Shown: one piece after another, positions 53,084 through 62,054 of the stretch
Numbering within the stretch: position 1 is the first letter of the stretch
How the letters are laid out: each line of letters opens with the position of its first letter
Assembly: GCF_018531425.1 (NCBI RefSeq)
Contig: NZ_JAHBOI010000002.1
Coordinates: 62,001-126,000 of the forward strand
Length of the DNA: 64,000 bases
From: Paenarthrobacter sp. DKR-5
Lineage (GTDB): Bacteria; Actinomycetota; Actinomycetes; Actinomycetales; Micrococcaceae
Direction: 5' to 3'
Notes under the pieces: model-generated
Database searches by the model: none
What the model saw: the letters and a program-made list of their open reading frames with translations, nothing else
What the model was told of the DNA's origin: nothing
Made by a program: the position numbers and the translations under genes

Positions 53084-54484
53084 ATGACCTCAGCCCCGGA
53101 TAACGCTTCCCTCCCGGTCGACGCCCTGCGCGGGCACGTCGACGCCGATTTCAACACGATCCTGGCCGACCTCAAGGACCTTGTCGCGATCCCGGGGATC
53201 GCCTGGGAGGCGTTCGACCCCGAGCAGCTTGACCGCAGTGCGGCGGCCGTTGCCGAACTGATCCGCGACGCCGGCATCGAGGACGTGCGGATCCTGCGGG
53301 TGGACAAGGCCGACGGCACTCCGGGAGGCCCTGCGGTGGTCGCCCGCAAGCCCGCGGCCGAGGGCAAACCGACAGTGCTCCTTTACGCCCACCATGACGT
53401 GCAGCCCCCCGGGGACCTTGACCTGTGGACCTTCGAGCCCTTCAACGCCGTCGAACACGAGGGCCGCCTTTGGGGGAGGGGCGCCGCGGATGACAAGGCA
53501 GGCATCCTCGCCCATGTGGGCGCCTTCCGTGCCCTGCACAAGGTTCTGGGGGAGGATCTCGGGCTCGGCATCACGCTCTTCATCGAGGGTGAAGAGGAGG
53601 CCGGGTCGCCGACGTTCCGCACGTTCCTGGAGACCCACCGCGAGCTGCTCCGCGCCGACGTGATGGTCGTGGCGGACTCCGGCAACTGGAAGGTCGGCGT
53701 TCCCGCCCTCACCACCAGCCTGCGGGGGCTCGTGGACGGAACCATTGAAGTCAAGGTCCTGGAACATGCGGTCCATTCGGGCATGTTCGGCGGCCCGGTC
53801 CTCGACGCCCCCACGCTGCTCGCGCGGCTGATAGCGACCTTGCACGACGACGACGGCGCGGTGGCCATCGAGGGCCTGGTCGCCGAGGACCACGCGGCCG
53901 TGGACATGCCGGAGGAACAGTTCCGGGCCGATTCGTCGGTGCTTGCCGGCGTCCAACTGGCGGGCACCGGAAGCATCGCCTCGCGGCTCTGGACCAAGCC
54001 CGCCTTGTCGATCATCGGCATCGACGTGCCGGCCGTGTCGGTCGCCGCGAACAGCATGCAGCCCTCCGCCCGGGCCAAGTTCAGCCTGCGGCTCGCCCCG
54101 GGCAGCGACCCGGGCGAGGCGATGGAAGCGGTACGGCGCCACGTCGAATCACACGCCCCCTTCGGCGCCCAGGTGGTCTTCACACCGGGGGAGACCGGCA
54201 GCGCTTTCGCCACCGACACGGCGTCGTCCGCCGCCCGCAGCGCGCTGTGGGCCCTCCGGGAGGCCTGGGGCGTGGAGCCGGTGGAGAGCGGGATCGGCGG
54301 TTCGATTCCGTTCATCGCGGACCTGACCGAGCTGTACCCGCAGGCACAGATCCTGATCACCGGCGTCGAGGACCCCGACTCACGGGCCCACAGCGCCAAC
54401 GAATCGCTGCATCTGGGCGATTTCCGCAACGCGGTCCTCGCGGAAGCGCTCCTGCTCGCCCGCATTAACGCCAGCGGACTCTGA
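53084..54484 (+). CDS. M20 family dipeptidase / deacylase
   Basis: 466 residues. The dinuclear zinc site is visible: VLLYAHHDVQPPGD (His, Asp), WGRGAADDKAGILAH (bridging Asp and the following residues) and FIEGEEEAGSPTF (catalytic Glu-Glu). The dimerisation domain occupies about 215-340. The text resembles bacterial dipeptidases of the carnosinase-like group (M20C/F). The substrate is unknown. ATG 53084 is leaderless after TAGGGT; the frame to 53009 would cover the divergent promoter. Confidence 0.93.
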   Translation: MTSAPDNASLPVDALRGHVDADFNTILADLKDLVAIPGIAWEAFDPEQLDRSAAAVAELIRDAGIEDVRILRVDKADGTPGGPAVVARKPAAEGKPTVLLYAHHDVQPPGDLDLWTFEPFNAVEHEGRLWGRGAADDKAGILAHVGAFRALHKVLGEDLGLGITLFIEGEEEAGSPTFRTFLETHRELLRADVMVVADSGNWKVGVPALTTSLRGLVDGTIEVKVLEHAVHSGMFGGPVLDAPTLLARLIATLHDDDGAVAIEGLVAEDHAAVDMPEEQFRADSSVLAGVQLAGTGSIASRLWTKPALSIIGIDVPAVSVAANSMQPSARAKFSLRLAPGSDPGEAMEAVRRHVESHAPFGAQVVFTPGETGSAFATDTASSAARSALWALREAWGVEPVESGIGGSIPFIADLTELYPQAQILITGVEDPDSRAHSANESLHLGDFRNAVLAEALLLARINASGL

Positions 54485-54606
54485 GCCACGGTTACGGCGG
54501 GCCGGGTCGGAGTCGTAGCATGGAAGCAGGCCTCGGACCACTCCGCGGCGGCTTGCGGGCGTGACCAGCCCTGACAAGCGACTCGAGCACAGAAGAGGTA
54601 TTGGCT

Positions 54607-54987
54607 ATGAGCACCACGACCAATGACACCACGAGCAACGTCGAAGAGGGCGCCCTCGAGACCCATGAGGTGGCGCTGACCGACGTGGCCGCCGGCAAGG
54701 TCCGGAGCCTGCTGGAGCAGGAGGGCCGGACGGACCTGCGCCTGCGGGTTGCCGTGCAGCCCGGTGGCTGCTCCGGCCTGATCTACCAGCTGTACTTCGA
54801 TGAGCGCATTCTCGACGGCGACGCCGTCCGCGACTTCGACGGCGTCGAGGTCGTCGTCGACAAGATGAGCGTGCCCTACCTGGCGGGCGCGACCATCGAC
54901 TTCGAGGACACCATCGCGAAGCAGGGCTTCACGATCGACAACCCGAACGCAGGCGGCTCGTGCGCCTGCGGCGACTCGTTCCACTAA
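54607..54987 (+). CDS. erpA: Iron-sulfur cluster insertion protein (ErpA/HesB family)
   Basis: 126 residues. The A-type carrier pattern is complete: QPGGCSGLIYQLYF and, near the end, GGSCACGDSFH, giving the three cysteines (C...CxC) that hold the cluster. It delivers [Fe-S] clusters to targets, which could include the Rieske protein encoded nearby. The ATG has AGAAGAGG eight bases upstream; TTG 54601 is the alternative. It is followed by ctaC after a 166-base gap, an order common in Actinobacteria. Confidence 0.92.
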   Translation: MSTTTNDTTSNVEEGALETHEVALTDVAAGKVRSLLEQEGRTDLRLRVAVQPGGCSGLIYQLYFDERILDGDAVRDFDGVEVVVDKMSVPYLAGATIDFEDTIAKQGFTIDNPNAGGSCACGDSFH

Positions 54988-55102
54988 CCGGAGCGATCCG
55001 CAGGACACCGTATGCGGCCCTCGACCCACGGTGCGCGCCTGTGCGCGCATCGTGCGGGCGAGGGGTAAGCTCTACGGTGAGTAGTAAAACTAAATCGGTG
55101 CC

Positions 55103-55121
55103 GGCGGTCTATTTTGCCGCC
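55103..55121 (+). repeat. Inverted repeat GGCGG-n9-CCGCC before ctaC
   Basis: A 5-bp GC stem around TCTATTTTG, 33 bases before ctaC, in the 166-base gap that should hold the ctaCDF promoter. It might be an operator. No clear -35/-10 pair was found. Confidence 0.3.
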
Positions 55122-55153
55122 TGGAGCACAAGCAACAAGAGGAAGGGCCGTCT

Positions 55154-56017
55154 GTGAGTTCGCAGGACCGAACCGGCAGCCGACGCACAAAGATCCTGGG
55201 GATCACCAGCCTTGCTGTGGCTGGGGCGTTTGTTTTGTCTGGATGCACACCAGAGATGAAGAACGGTTGGTTGCCGACCGAACGGGATACCACGAACCAC
55301 ACGGGCCGCATCATCGATCTGTGGGTCAACTCCTGGATCGCGGCGCTGATCGTAGGCCTGATCACGTGGGGCCTGATCATCTGGTGCCTGATCGCCTACC
55401 GCCGCCGCAAGGCCACCACCGGCTTCCCGCGCCAGATCAGCTACAACCTTCCGCTTGAGGTTTTCTACCTGAGCATCCCGCTGTTCATGATCATGGTGTT
55501 CTTCTACTTCACCGACCAGGATGAGCGGGCGATCGACGCCCGACCGGCCAACCCCGACGTCACCATCGACGTCCGCGGCAAGCAGTGGTCCTGGGACTTC
55601 AACTACGTGAAGGAAGACGTCCACGAAAACCCGGGCATCCAGGCACACGAAACCGGCGCCCCCGGCGTTCCGGACCACCTGCCCGTGCTGTGGCTTCCGG
55701 TGAACAAGTCCGTGGAACTCCAGCTGAACTCGCGCGACGTGCAGCACTCCTTCTGGGTGCCGGCCTTCCTGCAGAAGCGCGACCTCTACCCGGGCCAGAC
55801 CAACTACATCGATTTCACGCCGACCCGCGAGGGAACCTACGACGGCAAGTGTGCAGAGCTTTGCGGTGAATACCACTCGGAAATGCTGTTCCGCGTGAAG
55901 GTGGTTTCGGACCAGGAATACGCCAACCACATCAGCCAGCTTCGCCAACAGGGCAACACCGGGGTGCTGGGCAACCAGTACGACCGCAATTCCAGCAACT
56001 CGACTGTGCAGAAGTAA
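55154..56017 (+). CDS. ctaC: Cytochrome c oxidase subunit II
   Basis: 287 residues. The signal ends in lipobox LSGC, so the mature protein should be lipid-anchored. Two membrane helices (residues ~50-75 and ~95-115) are followed by the cupredoxin domain with the CuA site HSFWVPAFL and CAELCGEYHSEM (Cys-x3-Cys, His, Met and the bridging Glu). It takes electrons from cytochrome c, here the QcrC heme of the supercomplex. GTG start after GAGGAAGGG. First gene of ctaC-ctaD-ctaF. Confidence 0.97.
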   Translation: MSSQDRTGSRRTKILGITSLAVAGAFVLSGCTPEMKNGWLPTERDTTNHTGRIIDLWVNSWIAALIVGLITWGLIIWCLIAYRRRKATTGFPRQISYNLPLEVFYLSIPLFMIMVFFYFTDQDERAIDARPANPDVTIDVRGKQWSWDFNYVKEDVHENPGIQAHETGAPGVPDHLPVLWLPVNKSVELQLNSRDVQHSFWVPAFLQKRDLYPGQTNYIDFTPTREGTYDGKCAELCGEYHSEMLFRVKVVSDQEYANHISQLRQQGNTGVLGNQYDRNSSNSTVQK

Positions 56018-56032
56018 AGGGAGCCGGACATC

Positions 56033-57760
56033 GTGTCTACCTACCAGTACACCGCGGAGGACACCGCGGCCATAGCGGCGCCCCGCGTGGTGCCCAGGTC
56101 CAAGGGACGCATCGTCGTCAACTGGATCACCTCCACTGACCACAAGACGATCGGGTACATGTACCTGATCTCCTCCTTCATCTTCTTCTGCTTCGGCGGC
56201 GTCATGGCGCTGCTGATCCGTGCCGAGCTCTTCGAGCCCGGCATGCAGATCCTGCAGACCAAGGAGCAGTACAACCAGCTGTTCACGATGCACGGCACCG
56301 TGATGCTGCTGATGTTCGCAACGCCGCTTTTCGCCGGTTTCGCGAACGTCATCATGCCGCTGCAGATCGGCGCCCCGGACGTGGCCTTCCCCCGTCTGAA
56401 CGCGCTGGCCTTCTGGTTCTTCCTCTTCGGCAGCACCATCGCCGTCTCCGGCTTCATCACCCCGCAGGGCGCCGCATCGTTCGGTTGGTTCGCCTACGCG
56501 CCGCTGTCGAACACGACGTTCACGCCAGGGGTCGGCGGTGACCTTTGGGTCTTCGGCCTTGCGCTCTCCGGCTTCGGCACCATCCTCGGTGCGGTCAACT
56601 TCATCACCACGATCATCTGCATGCGCGCTCCTGGCATGACCATGTGGCGCATGCCGATCTTCACCTGGAACACACTGATCACCGGCATCCTCGTCCTGAT
56701 GGCGTTCCCGCCGCTCGCTGCCGCCCTCTTCGCCCTCGGGGCGGACCGCCGGTTCGGCGCCCACATCTTCGACCCCGCCAATGGCGGAGCGATCCTGTGG
56801 CAGCACCTGTTCTGGTTCTTCGGCCACCCCGAGGTGTACATCATTGCCCTGCCGTTCTTCGGCATCGTCTCCGAGATCTTCCCGGTCTTCAGCCGCAAAC
56901 CGATCTTTGGCTACAAGGGCCTCGTGTACGCGACGATTTCCATCGCCGCCTTGTCCGTGACGGTGTGGGCGCACCACATGTACGTGACCGGATCGGTGCT
57001 GCTGCCGTTCTTCTCCTTCATGACGATGCTGATCGCGGTTCCGACCGGCGTGAAGTTCTTCAACTGGATCGGCACCATGTGGCGCGGATCGCTCACCTTC
57101 GAAACCCCGATGCTGTGGAGCCTCGGCTTCCTGGTGACCTTCCTCTTCGGCGGCCTCACCGGCATCATCCTCGCTTCGCCGCCGCTGGACTTCCACGTGT
57201 CCGACACCTACTTCGTGGTGGCGCACTTCCACTACGTCGTCTTCGGCACCGTCGTCTTCGCGATGTTCGCCGGCTTCTATTTCTGGTGGCCGAAGTTCAC
57301 CGGCAAGATGCTCAACGAGCGCCTCGGCAAGATCCATTTCTGGCTCCTGTTCCTGGGCTTCCACGGCACCTTCCTGATCCAGCACTGGCTCGGTGTGCTC
57401 GGCATGCCCCGCCGCTACGCGGACTACCTGCCGGAAGACAACTTCACCTGGATGAACCAGTTCTCCACGATTTCCTCGTTCGTCCTCGGCGCCTCCCTGA
57501 TCCCGTTCTTCTGGAACGTGTTCATCACCTGGCGCAGCGACAAGAAGGTCGAAGTTGACGACCCGTGGGGCTTCGGTGCCTCGCTGGAATGGGCAACCTC
57601 CTGCCCGCCGCCGCGCCACAACTTCACCTCGCTGCCGCGTATCCGTTCGGAGCGTCCGGCCCTGGATCTGCACCACCCGGAGCTCTCCCGCGAATACACG
57701 CCCGCCTCGCCGCAACCCGCTGCCAACGTGCTCGGCTCGGCTGACCAGAAGGACGCCTAG
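56033..57760 (+). CDS. ctaD: Cytochrome c oxidase subunit I
   Basis: 575 residues with twelve membrane helices. The CuB and heme a3 site reads [15 protein letters not shown] (His-Tyr cross-link) and [20 protein letters not shown] holds the heme a and a3 histidines. Proton-channel residues are in [19 protein letters not shown]. This is the catalytic subunit of the aa3 oxidase. GTG start with GGGAG upstream, 16 bases after ctaC. Confidence 0.98.
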   Translation: MSTYQYTAEDTAAIAAPRVVPRSKGRIVVNWITSTDHKTIGYMYLISSFIFFCFGGVMALLIRAELFEPGMQILQTKEQYNQLFTMHGTVMLLMFATPLFAGFANVIMPLQIGAPDVAFPRLNALAFWFFLFGSTIAVSGFITPQGAASFGWFAYAPLSNTTFTPGVGGDLWVFGLALSGFGTILGAVNFITTIICMRAPGMTMWRMPIFTWNTLITGILVLMAFPPLAAALFALGADRRFGAHIFDPANGGAILWQHLFWFFGHPEVYIIALPFFGIVSEIFPVFSRKPIFGYKGLVYATISIAALSVTVWAHHMYVTGSVLLPFFSFMTMLIAVPTGVKFFNWIGTMWRGSLTFETPMLWSLGFLVTFLFGGLTGIILASPPLDFHVSDTYFVVAHFHYVVFGTVVFAMFAGFYFWWPKFTGKMLNERLGKIHFWLLFLGFHGTFLIQHWLGVLGMPRRYADYLPEDNFTWMNQFSTISSFVLGASLIPFFWNVFITWRSDKKVEVDDPWGFGASLEWATSCPPPRHNFTSLPRIRSERPALDLHHPELSREYTPASPQPAANVLGSADQKDA

Positions 57761-58158
57761 TGAAAATCGAATCGTGGCTCTTCGTGGGCCTGGGCATCTT
57801 CTTCCTCATCGTGTCCGCGGTCTACACGGTCGTGACGCACTTTGAGCCCGCCGGCTCGCTGGCGCTGCTGCTGGTCGGCGGCCTGGGCGTGATGATCGGC
57901 ACCTACCTGGGCTTCACGGCACGCCGGGTGGGCAGCCGCCCGGAGGACCGCAGCGACGCCGAGGTCCATGAGGGCGCGGGCGAGCAGGGACATTTCAGCC
58001 CGTGGAGCTGGTGGCCGCTGGTGCTGGGCCTGTCCTGTGCCGGAGGCTTCCTCGGCCTGGCCGTCGGGTTCTGGATCACCTTCGTCGCCGCGGGCCTGGC
58101 TATCGTTGCCTTGGTCGGCTGGGTCTTCGAATACAGCCGCGGGGACCACGCGCACTAA
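57760..58158 (+). CDS. ctaF: Cytochrome c oxidase subunit IV (actinobacterial CtaF)
   Basis: 132 residues with four membrane helices in two pairs. MKIESWLFVGLGIFFLIVSAVY, YLGFTARRVGSRPEDRSDAEV and GHFSPWSWWPLVLGL are standard CtaF text, a subunit specific to the actinobacterial supercomplex. The GTG shares one base with the ctaD stop, so the genes are translationally linked. Confidence 0.96.
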   Translation: MKIESWLFVGLGIFFLIVSAVYTVVTHFEPAGSLALLLVGGLGVMIGTYLGFTARRVGSRPEDRSDAEVHEGAGEQGHFSPWSWWPLVLGLSCAGGFLGLAVGFWITFVAAGLAIVALVGWVFEYSRGDHAH

Positions 58159-58182
58159 GCGTCCGGTTCCGTTCTGCCTGCT

Positions 58183-58208
58183 GTGGGCCCTTCTTCGGAG
58201 GGGCCCAC
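58183..58208 (+). terminator. Terminator of the ctaC-D-F operon
   Basis: GTGGGCCC-ttcttcggag-GGGCCCAC, a perfect 8-bp GC stem 25 bases after ctaF. It is followed by GGCCGTTTAA, a weak T-run. Confidence 0.75.
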
Positions 58209-58233
58209 GGCCGTTTAAGGCCCGAGCCTTGGT

Positions 58234-58249
58234 GCCGGTCTAGACCAGT
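58234..58249. promoter_or_regulatory. dre-like operator (DasR site)
   Basis: GCCGGTCTAGACCAGT matches the DasR-responsive element ACTGGTCTAGACCACT at 13 of 16 positions and contains the full central GGTCTAGACC. It is 15 bases before TAGGAT (58264-58269, a likely -10) and 50 bases before the dasR-type gene, which suggests self-regulation. Confidence 0.75.
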
Positions 58250-58299
58250 GGCGTAACGGCCGGTAGGATGGGGAGGGCCTAATCGGGAGGACGGCGGGA

Positions 58300-59091
58300 T
58301 TGAACAGCTCGGCAGCGGCGATCGTCGGAGATATTGACGCCACGCTGAAGACCTCCAAGCACGTACAGCTGCGGGACATCCTCAGAGCGCACATCCAAGC
58401 GAACTGCCCGCCGGGGTCGATTTTCCCCTCCGAGCGGGAACTGAGCGAACGCTTCGGGCTGGCGCGGATGACCGTCCGCCAGGCGATCGATGCGCTGGTG
58501 GGGGAGTCGGTCCTGGAGCGCGTGGTGGGCCTTGGCACTTTCGTGGCCCGGCCCAAGGTGGACCTGCAGGTGAAGCTCACCTCCTACAGCGAGGAGATGC
58601 AGCGCCGCGGCATGGTGCCGGCGGCCCGCGTGCTGAGCTTCGAGCAGATCGGCGCCACGGGCCTGCTCGCGCGCGAGCTGCAGCTGGACGAGGGCCAGCC
58701 TGTGGTCCGCTTCCGCCGCCTGCTGCTCGCCGACAACGAGCCGATGAGCGTCGACGAGAACTTCATCCCGGCCAGCCGGGTGCCCGGCATCCTCGATGAC
58801 CCGCCCCCCACCTCCCTGTACAACGTGCTGAGTGAGCGCTACGGGCTGGTGATGGAATGGGGCGAGGACATGATCGAAGCGACTGCGGCGTCGCCATCCA
58901 TCGCCCGCCTGCTCAACGTCGAGATGGGAGCGCCGCTGCTGAAGATCCAGCGCCACGCGTTCGTCTCCCGCGCGATGGTCGACTACTCGGTGTCCTTCTA
59001 CCGGGCGGACCGTTACAAGCTCTGGGTGCCCCTCCAGCGGCCCGGGACGAGGACGCCGCGGGCCTACAGCGCGAGCCGGAAGTACAGCTGA
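58300..59091 (+). CDS. dasR: GntR/HutC-family regulator, DasR-like
   Basis: 263 residues, TTG start after GGGAGGACGGCGGGA. The winged helix (FPSERELSERFGLARMTVRQAIDALVGE) and GLGTFVARPKVDLQVKLTSYSEEM link continue into a UTRA ligand domain ending YRADRYKLWVPLQRP. The PKV...LTSY.EDM-like junction and the YRxDRYK end are those of DasR/NagR, which senses glucosamine-6-phosphate and controls chitin/N-acetylglucosamine use. A dre-like site upstream supports this. No nag genes are nearby. Confidence 0.86.
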   Translation: MNSSAAAIVGDIDATLKTSKHVQLRDILRAHIQANCPPGSIFPSERELSERFGLARMTVRQAIDALVGESVLERVVGLGTFVARPKVDLQVKLTSYSEEMQRRGMVPAARVLSFEQIGATGLLARELQLDEGQPVVRFRRLLLADNEPMSVDENFIPASRVPGILDDPPPTSLYNVLSERYGLVMEWGEDMIEATAASPSIARLLNVEMGAPLLKIQRHAFVSRAMVDYSVSFYRADRYKLWVPLQRPGTRTPRAYSASRKYS

Positions 59092-59169
59092 CGAGCAGCG
59101 GCCCGCACGGGCCGTCCGTGCCCCGGAGTGCACACCGTTGCCAAGGCGCTGCCGGGGGAGGGGCACAGA

Positions 59170-59194
59170 CCCGTTAAGGCCAGCCCCGTTAAAA
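59170..59194. repeat. CCCGTTAA repeated at 15-bp spacing before a terminator
   Basis: CCCGTTAAGG (59170) and CCCGTTAAAA (59185) stand just before the hairpin at 59197, as the CCGTTAAAC array does at 26881. Confidence 0.7.
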
Positions 59195-59196
59195 CA

Positions 59197-59230
59197 CCGA
59201 GGGCCCGGTTCGGATGAACCGGGCCCTCGG
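59197..59230. terminator. Bidirectional terminator between dasR and qcrB
   Basis: CCGAGGGCCCGGTT-cggatg-AACCGGGCCCTCGG is a perfect 14-bp stem between convergent genes. Confidence 0.8.
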
Positions 59231-59243
59231 GCTGTGCTGATCC

Positions 59244-60926
59244 CTAGCGGATGACTGCCTTCTTGTCTTCCTCGGCAGCGATTTCCTCGTGGTGGCCGTG
59301 GCCGTGGGCGGCCTCCAGCTCGCGCGGGGTCACCGGTGCCACGCGGTCCTCGAAGAACCAACGGGAGAGCTTCGCACGACGCTTCTCGCGGCGGTCCACA
59401 ACACCCTGGGCGTTGGGCGTGGCCGGAAGCGGAAGCGGCGATTCGAAACCGACCAGCTTGTAGCGCTTGTACTCATCCACCGGTGCGTGCACCTCGATGA
59501 ACTCGCCATGCGGCAGGCGCACGATGCGGCCGGTCTCGCGGCCGTGCAGTGCGATCTCCCGGTCCTTGCGCTGCAGGGCCAGCGAAATGCGCTTGCTGAC
59601 GATGAAGCCAATGATCGGGCCGATGAAGAACAGCGCACGCAGCCAGTAGGTCACATCGTTCAGCGACACGTGGAAGTGGGTGGCGATCAGGTCCGAGCTG
59701 GCCGCGGCCCACATCACGCAGTAGAGGATGAAGCCGGCGACGCCGATCGCGGTGCGGGTCGGCGCGTTCCGCGGGCGGTCCAGGACGTGGTGTTCGCGGT
59801 TGTCCTTGGTGATCCACCGTTCGATCCACGGGTAGGTGAAGAGGACGGCAAAGATGATGCCTGCCGGCACGAGGGCCGGAAGCAGCACGTTCAGGGTCAG
59901 CGTGTTCGTGCCCCACGGCAGCGGGACGTGCCACTCCATGGGGATTCCGAACAGCCAGCCCGGCATCAGGCGCAGAGCGCCGTCGACGAAGCCGATGTAC
60001 CAGTCGGGCTGGGTACCGGCCGACACGGGGGACGGGTCGTAGGGACCGTAGTTCCAGATCGGGTTGATCGTGAAGGCTGCGGCCATCAAGGCCACCACGC
60101 CGAAGACGATGAAGAAGAACCCGCCGGCCTTAGCCGCGTAGACCGGGCCCAGGGGGTAGCCGACGACGTTGTGGTCGTTCCGGCCGGGGCCGGGGTACTG
60201 CGTGTGCTTGTGCACGACGACCATGAACAGGTGCACCGCGATCATCAGCAGGATGATGGCCGGGATCAGCAGGATGTGCAGGGTGTACAGCCGGCTGATG
60301 ATGTGGGTCCCCGGGAACTCGCCGCCGAAGAGGAAGAACGAGATGTACGTGCCCACGATCGGGATGGATTTGATCACGCCGTCGATGATGCGCAGGCCGT
60401 TGCCGGAGAGCAGGTCATCGGGCAGCGAGTACCCGGTGAAGCCTTCGGCCATGGCCAGGATCAGCAGGAAGCCGCCGACAACCCAGTTCATCTCGCGGGG
60501 CTTGCGGAATGCGCCGGTGAAGAACACGCGCAGCATGTGCACCGCGATGGAGGCGACGAACAGCAGTGCGGCCCAGTGGTGGACCTGGCGCATGAACAGG
60601 CCGCCGCGGATGTCGAACGAGATGTTCAGCGACGAGTTGTAGGCTGCGGACATTTCCACGCCCTTGAGCGGGACGAAGCTGCCCTTGTAGACCGTCTCCG
60701 TCATCGACGGATCGAAGAAGAAGGTCAGGAAGGTACCCGAGAGCAGGAGGATGACGAAGGAGTACAGCGCCACCTCGCCGAACATGAAGGACCAGTGGTC
60801 CGGGAAGACCTTGCGGCCGAACTCGCGCAGGATGCCCGATCCGCCGACCCGCTCGTCGACGAAGTTCGTGATCCGGCCGACCTTGGTCTTCGGTGTGTAG
60901 TTTGTGCTTGCGGTCGAGGCGCTCAT
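59244..60926 (-). CDS. qcrB: Ubiquinol/menaquinol-cytochrome c reductase cytochrome b subunit
   Basis: 560 residues. The eight-helix core carries heme-b histidines in RQVHHWAALLFVASIAVHMLRVF and RLYTLHILLIPAIILLMIAVHL, with the Qo-site GYSLPDDL region (PEWY-like text is PDWYIGF). A ~120-residue C-terminal extension is typical of the actinobacterial protein. It binds menaquinol and two b hemes. Its ATG follows the qcrA stop without a gap. Last gene of ctaE-qcrCAB. Confidence 0.97.
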   Translation of the reverse strand: MSASTASTNYTPKTKVGRITNFVDERVGGSGILREFGRKVFPDHWSFMFGEVALYSFVILLLSGTFLTFFFDPSMTETVYKGSFVPLKGVEMSAAYNSSLNISFDIRGGLFMRQVHHWAALLFVASIAVHMLRVFFTGAFRKPREMNWVVGGFLLILAMAEGFTGYSLPDDLLSGNGLRIIDGVIKSIPIVGTYISFFLFGGEFPGTHIISRLYTLHILLIPAIILLMIAVHLFMVVVHKHTQYPGPGRNDHNVVGYPLGPVYAAKAGGFFFIVFGVVALMAAAFTINPIWNYGPYDPSPVSAGTQPDWYIGFVDGALRLMPGWLFGIPMEWHVPLPWGTNTLTLNVLLPALVPAGIIFAVLFTYPWIERWITKDNREHHVLDRPRNAPTRTAIGVAGFILYCVMWAAASSDLIATHFHVSLNDVTYWLRALFFIGPIIGFIVSKRISLALQRKDREIALHGRETGRIVRLPHGEFIEVHAPVDEYKRYKLVGFESPLPLPATPNAQGVVDRREKRRAKLSRWFFEDRVAPVTPRELEAAHGHGHHEEIAAEEDKKAVIR

Positions 60927-61958
60927 CTAGCCACGCTCCCAGTAGCTCGGTCCAACGGGTTCATGGAAGTCGCTCTGGGCAACCAGGTAACCCTCTGAGT
61001 CCACCTTGATGGGCAGCTGCGGCAGCGGGCGGTTGGCCGGGCCGAAGATGACCTTGCACTCCTGCGTCAGGTCGAAGGTCGACTGGTGGCAGGGGCACAG
61101 CAGGTGGTGCGTCTGCTGCTCGTACAGCGCCACCGGGCAGCCGACGTGCGTGCAGATCTTGGAGTAGGCAACAATGCCGTTGTAGCCCCAGTCCTCGCGG
61201 CCGGGGGAGGGGTGCAGGGCAGCGGGGTCCAGACGCATCAGCAGGACGACGGCTTTCGCCTTCTCTTCCAGCTTGTTCGGGGACTCGTTCAGCCCTTCCG
61301 GAATGACGTGGAACGCGGAACCGATGGTGACGTCCGAAGCCTTGATGGGGGTCCCGGAGGGGTCCCTGGTCAGGCGGACGCCTTCCTTCCACATGGTGTG
61401 GCGCAGACGGTCCACCGACAGCGAGCTGTTGTCCAGGTCGCGGAACATGACGATGGCCGGCAGCGGTGCCAGAGCCAGGGCGCCGATGATCGTGTTACGG
61501 ATCAGCGGACGGCGCTTGATGCCCGTCTCCTCGAGGATGTCCTCGACGATCTTTTCGGCTGCGACGCGGTCGTCCTCAGTGCGGATCGCATGGCGCTCTT
61601 CCGAGACTTCGTGGTCGGGCATGAGCGTCTTGGCCCAGTGCACGATGCCGACGCCGATGCCCAGCATGGCGAAAGCCGTGCCGAGGCCGAGGAACAGGTT
61701 CTGCAGGCGGAGCGTTCCGATGCTCGCGTTCGGGTCGAACGCGAAGTAGCCGACGAAGAACAGCAGCGTGCCGATCACCGAGACTGCGAACAGGATCGCA
61801 ACCTGGCGTTCAGCGCGCTTGGCCGCGCGGGGGTCGGTGTCGGCCAGGCGCGGACGGTGCGGCGGGATACCAGGATCCTGGAACCGTTCCGTTTCGCTCT
61901 GGCCAGCCGCAGCTACGACATCCGAGCCGGTCGGACTGTCGTGACTATGGTCTCCCAT
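60927..61958 (-). CDS. qcrA: Rieske iron-sulfur subunit of the bcc complex
   Basis: 343 residues, the long actinobacterial form with three membrane helices (rather than one) before the Rieske domain. The cluster is bound by CTHVGCPVALYE and LLCPCHQSTFD (Cys-x-His and Cys-x2-His). The start MGDHSHDSPTGSD was chosen; an ATG four codons earlier has no room for a ribosome site. It moves electrons from menaquinol to the cytochrome cc subunit. Confidence 0.96.
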   Translation of the reverse strand: MGDHSHDSPTGSDVVAAAGQSETERFQDPGIPPHRPRLADTDPRAAKRAERQVAILFAVSVIGTLLFFVGYFAFDPNASIGTLRLQNLFLGLGTAFAMLGIGVGIVHWAKTLMPDHEVSEERHAIRTEDDRVAAEKIVEDILEETGIKRRPLIRNTIIGALALAPLPAIVMFRDLDNSSLSVDRLRHTMWKEGVRLTRDPSGTPIKASDVTIGSAFHVIPEGLNESPNKLEEKAKAVVLLMRLDPAALHPSPGREDWGYNGIVAYSKICTHVGCPVALYEQQTHHLLCPCHQSTFDLTQECKVIFGPANRPLPQLPIKVDSEGYLVAQSDFHEPVGPSYWERG

Positions 61959-61978
61959 AATCCCCCTCATCCTTCTCT

Positions 61979-61992
61979 TGACCCCGGGGTCA
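61979..61992. promoter_or_regulatory. Perfect 14-bp palindrome TGACCCCGGGGTCA in the qcrC-qcrA gap
   Basis: It lies 21 bases before the qcrA start inside the operon. The 96-base gap is long for a translationally linked operon and could hold an internal promoter or a protein-binding site. Confidence 0.4.
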
Positions 61993-62054
61993 CCGAGGTG
62001 GGTTTGTGTTGGTTCAATTGTGCCGCCGGAGGCGGAAGTAAAGCGCTGGCGGCC

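Noticed and set aside
55109-57715. 868-aa minus-strand open frame opposite ctaC/ctaD
   Set aside because: It is the antisense of two confirmed oxidase genes, with charged low-complexity text and no family motif.
59289-60998. 569-aa plus-strand open frame opposite qcrB
   Set aside because: It is a shadow of qcrB; no domain and no plausible ribosome site.
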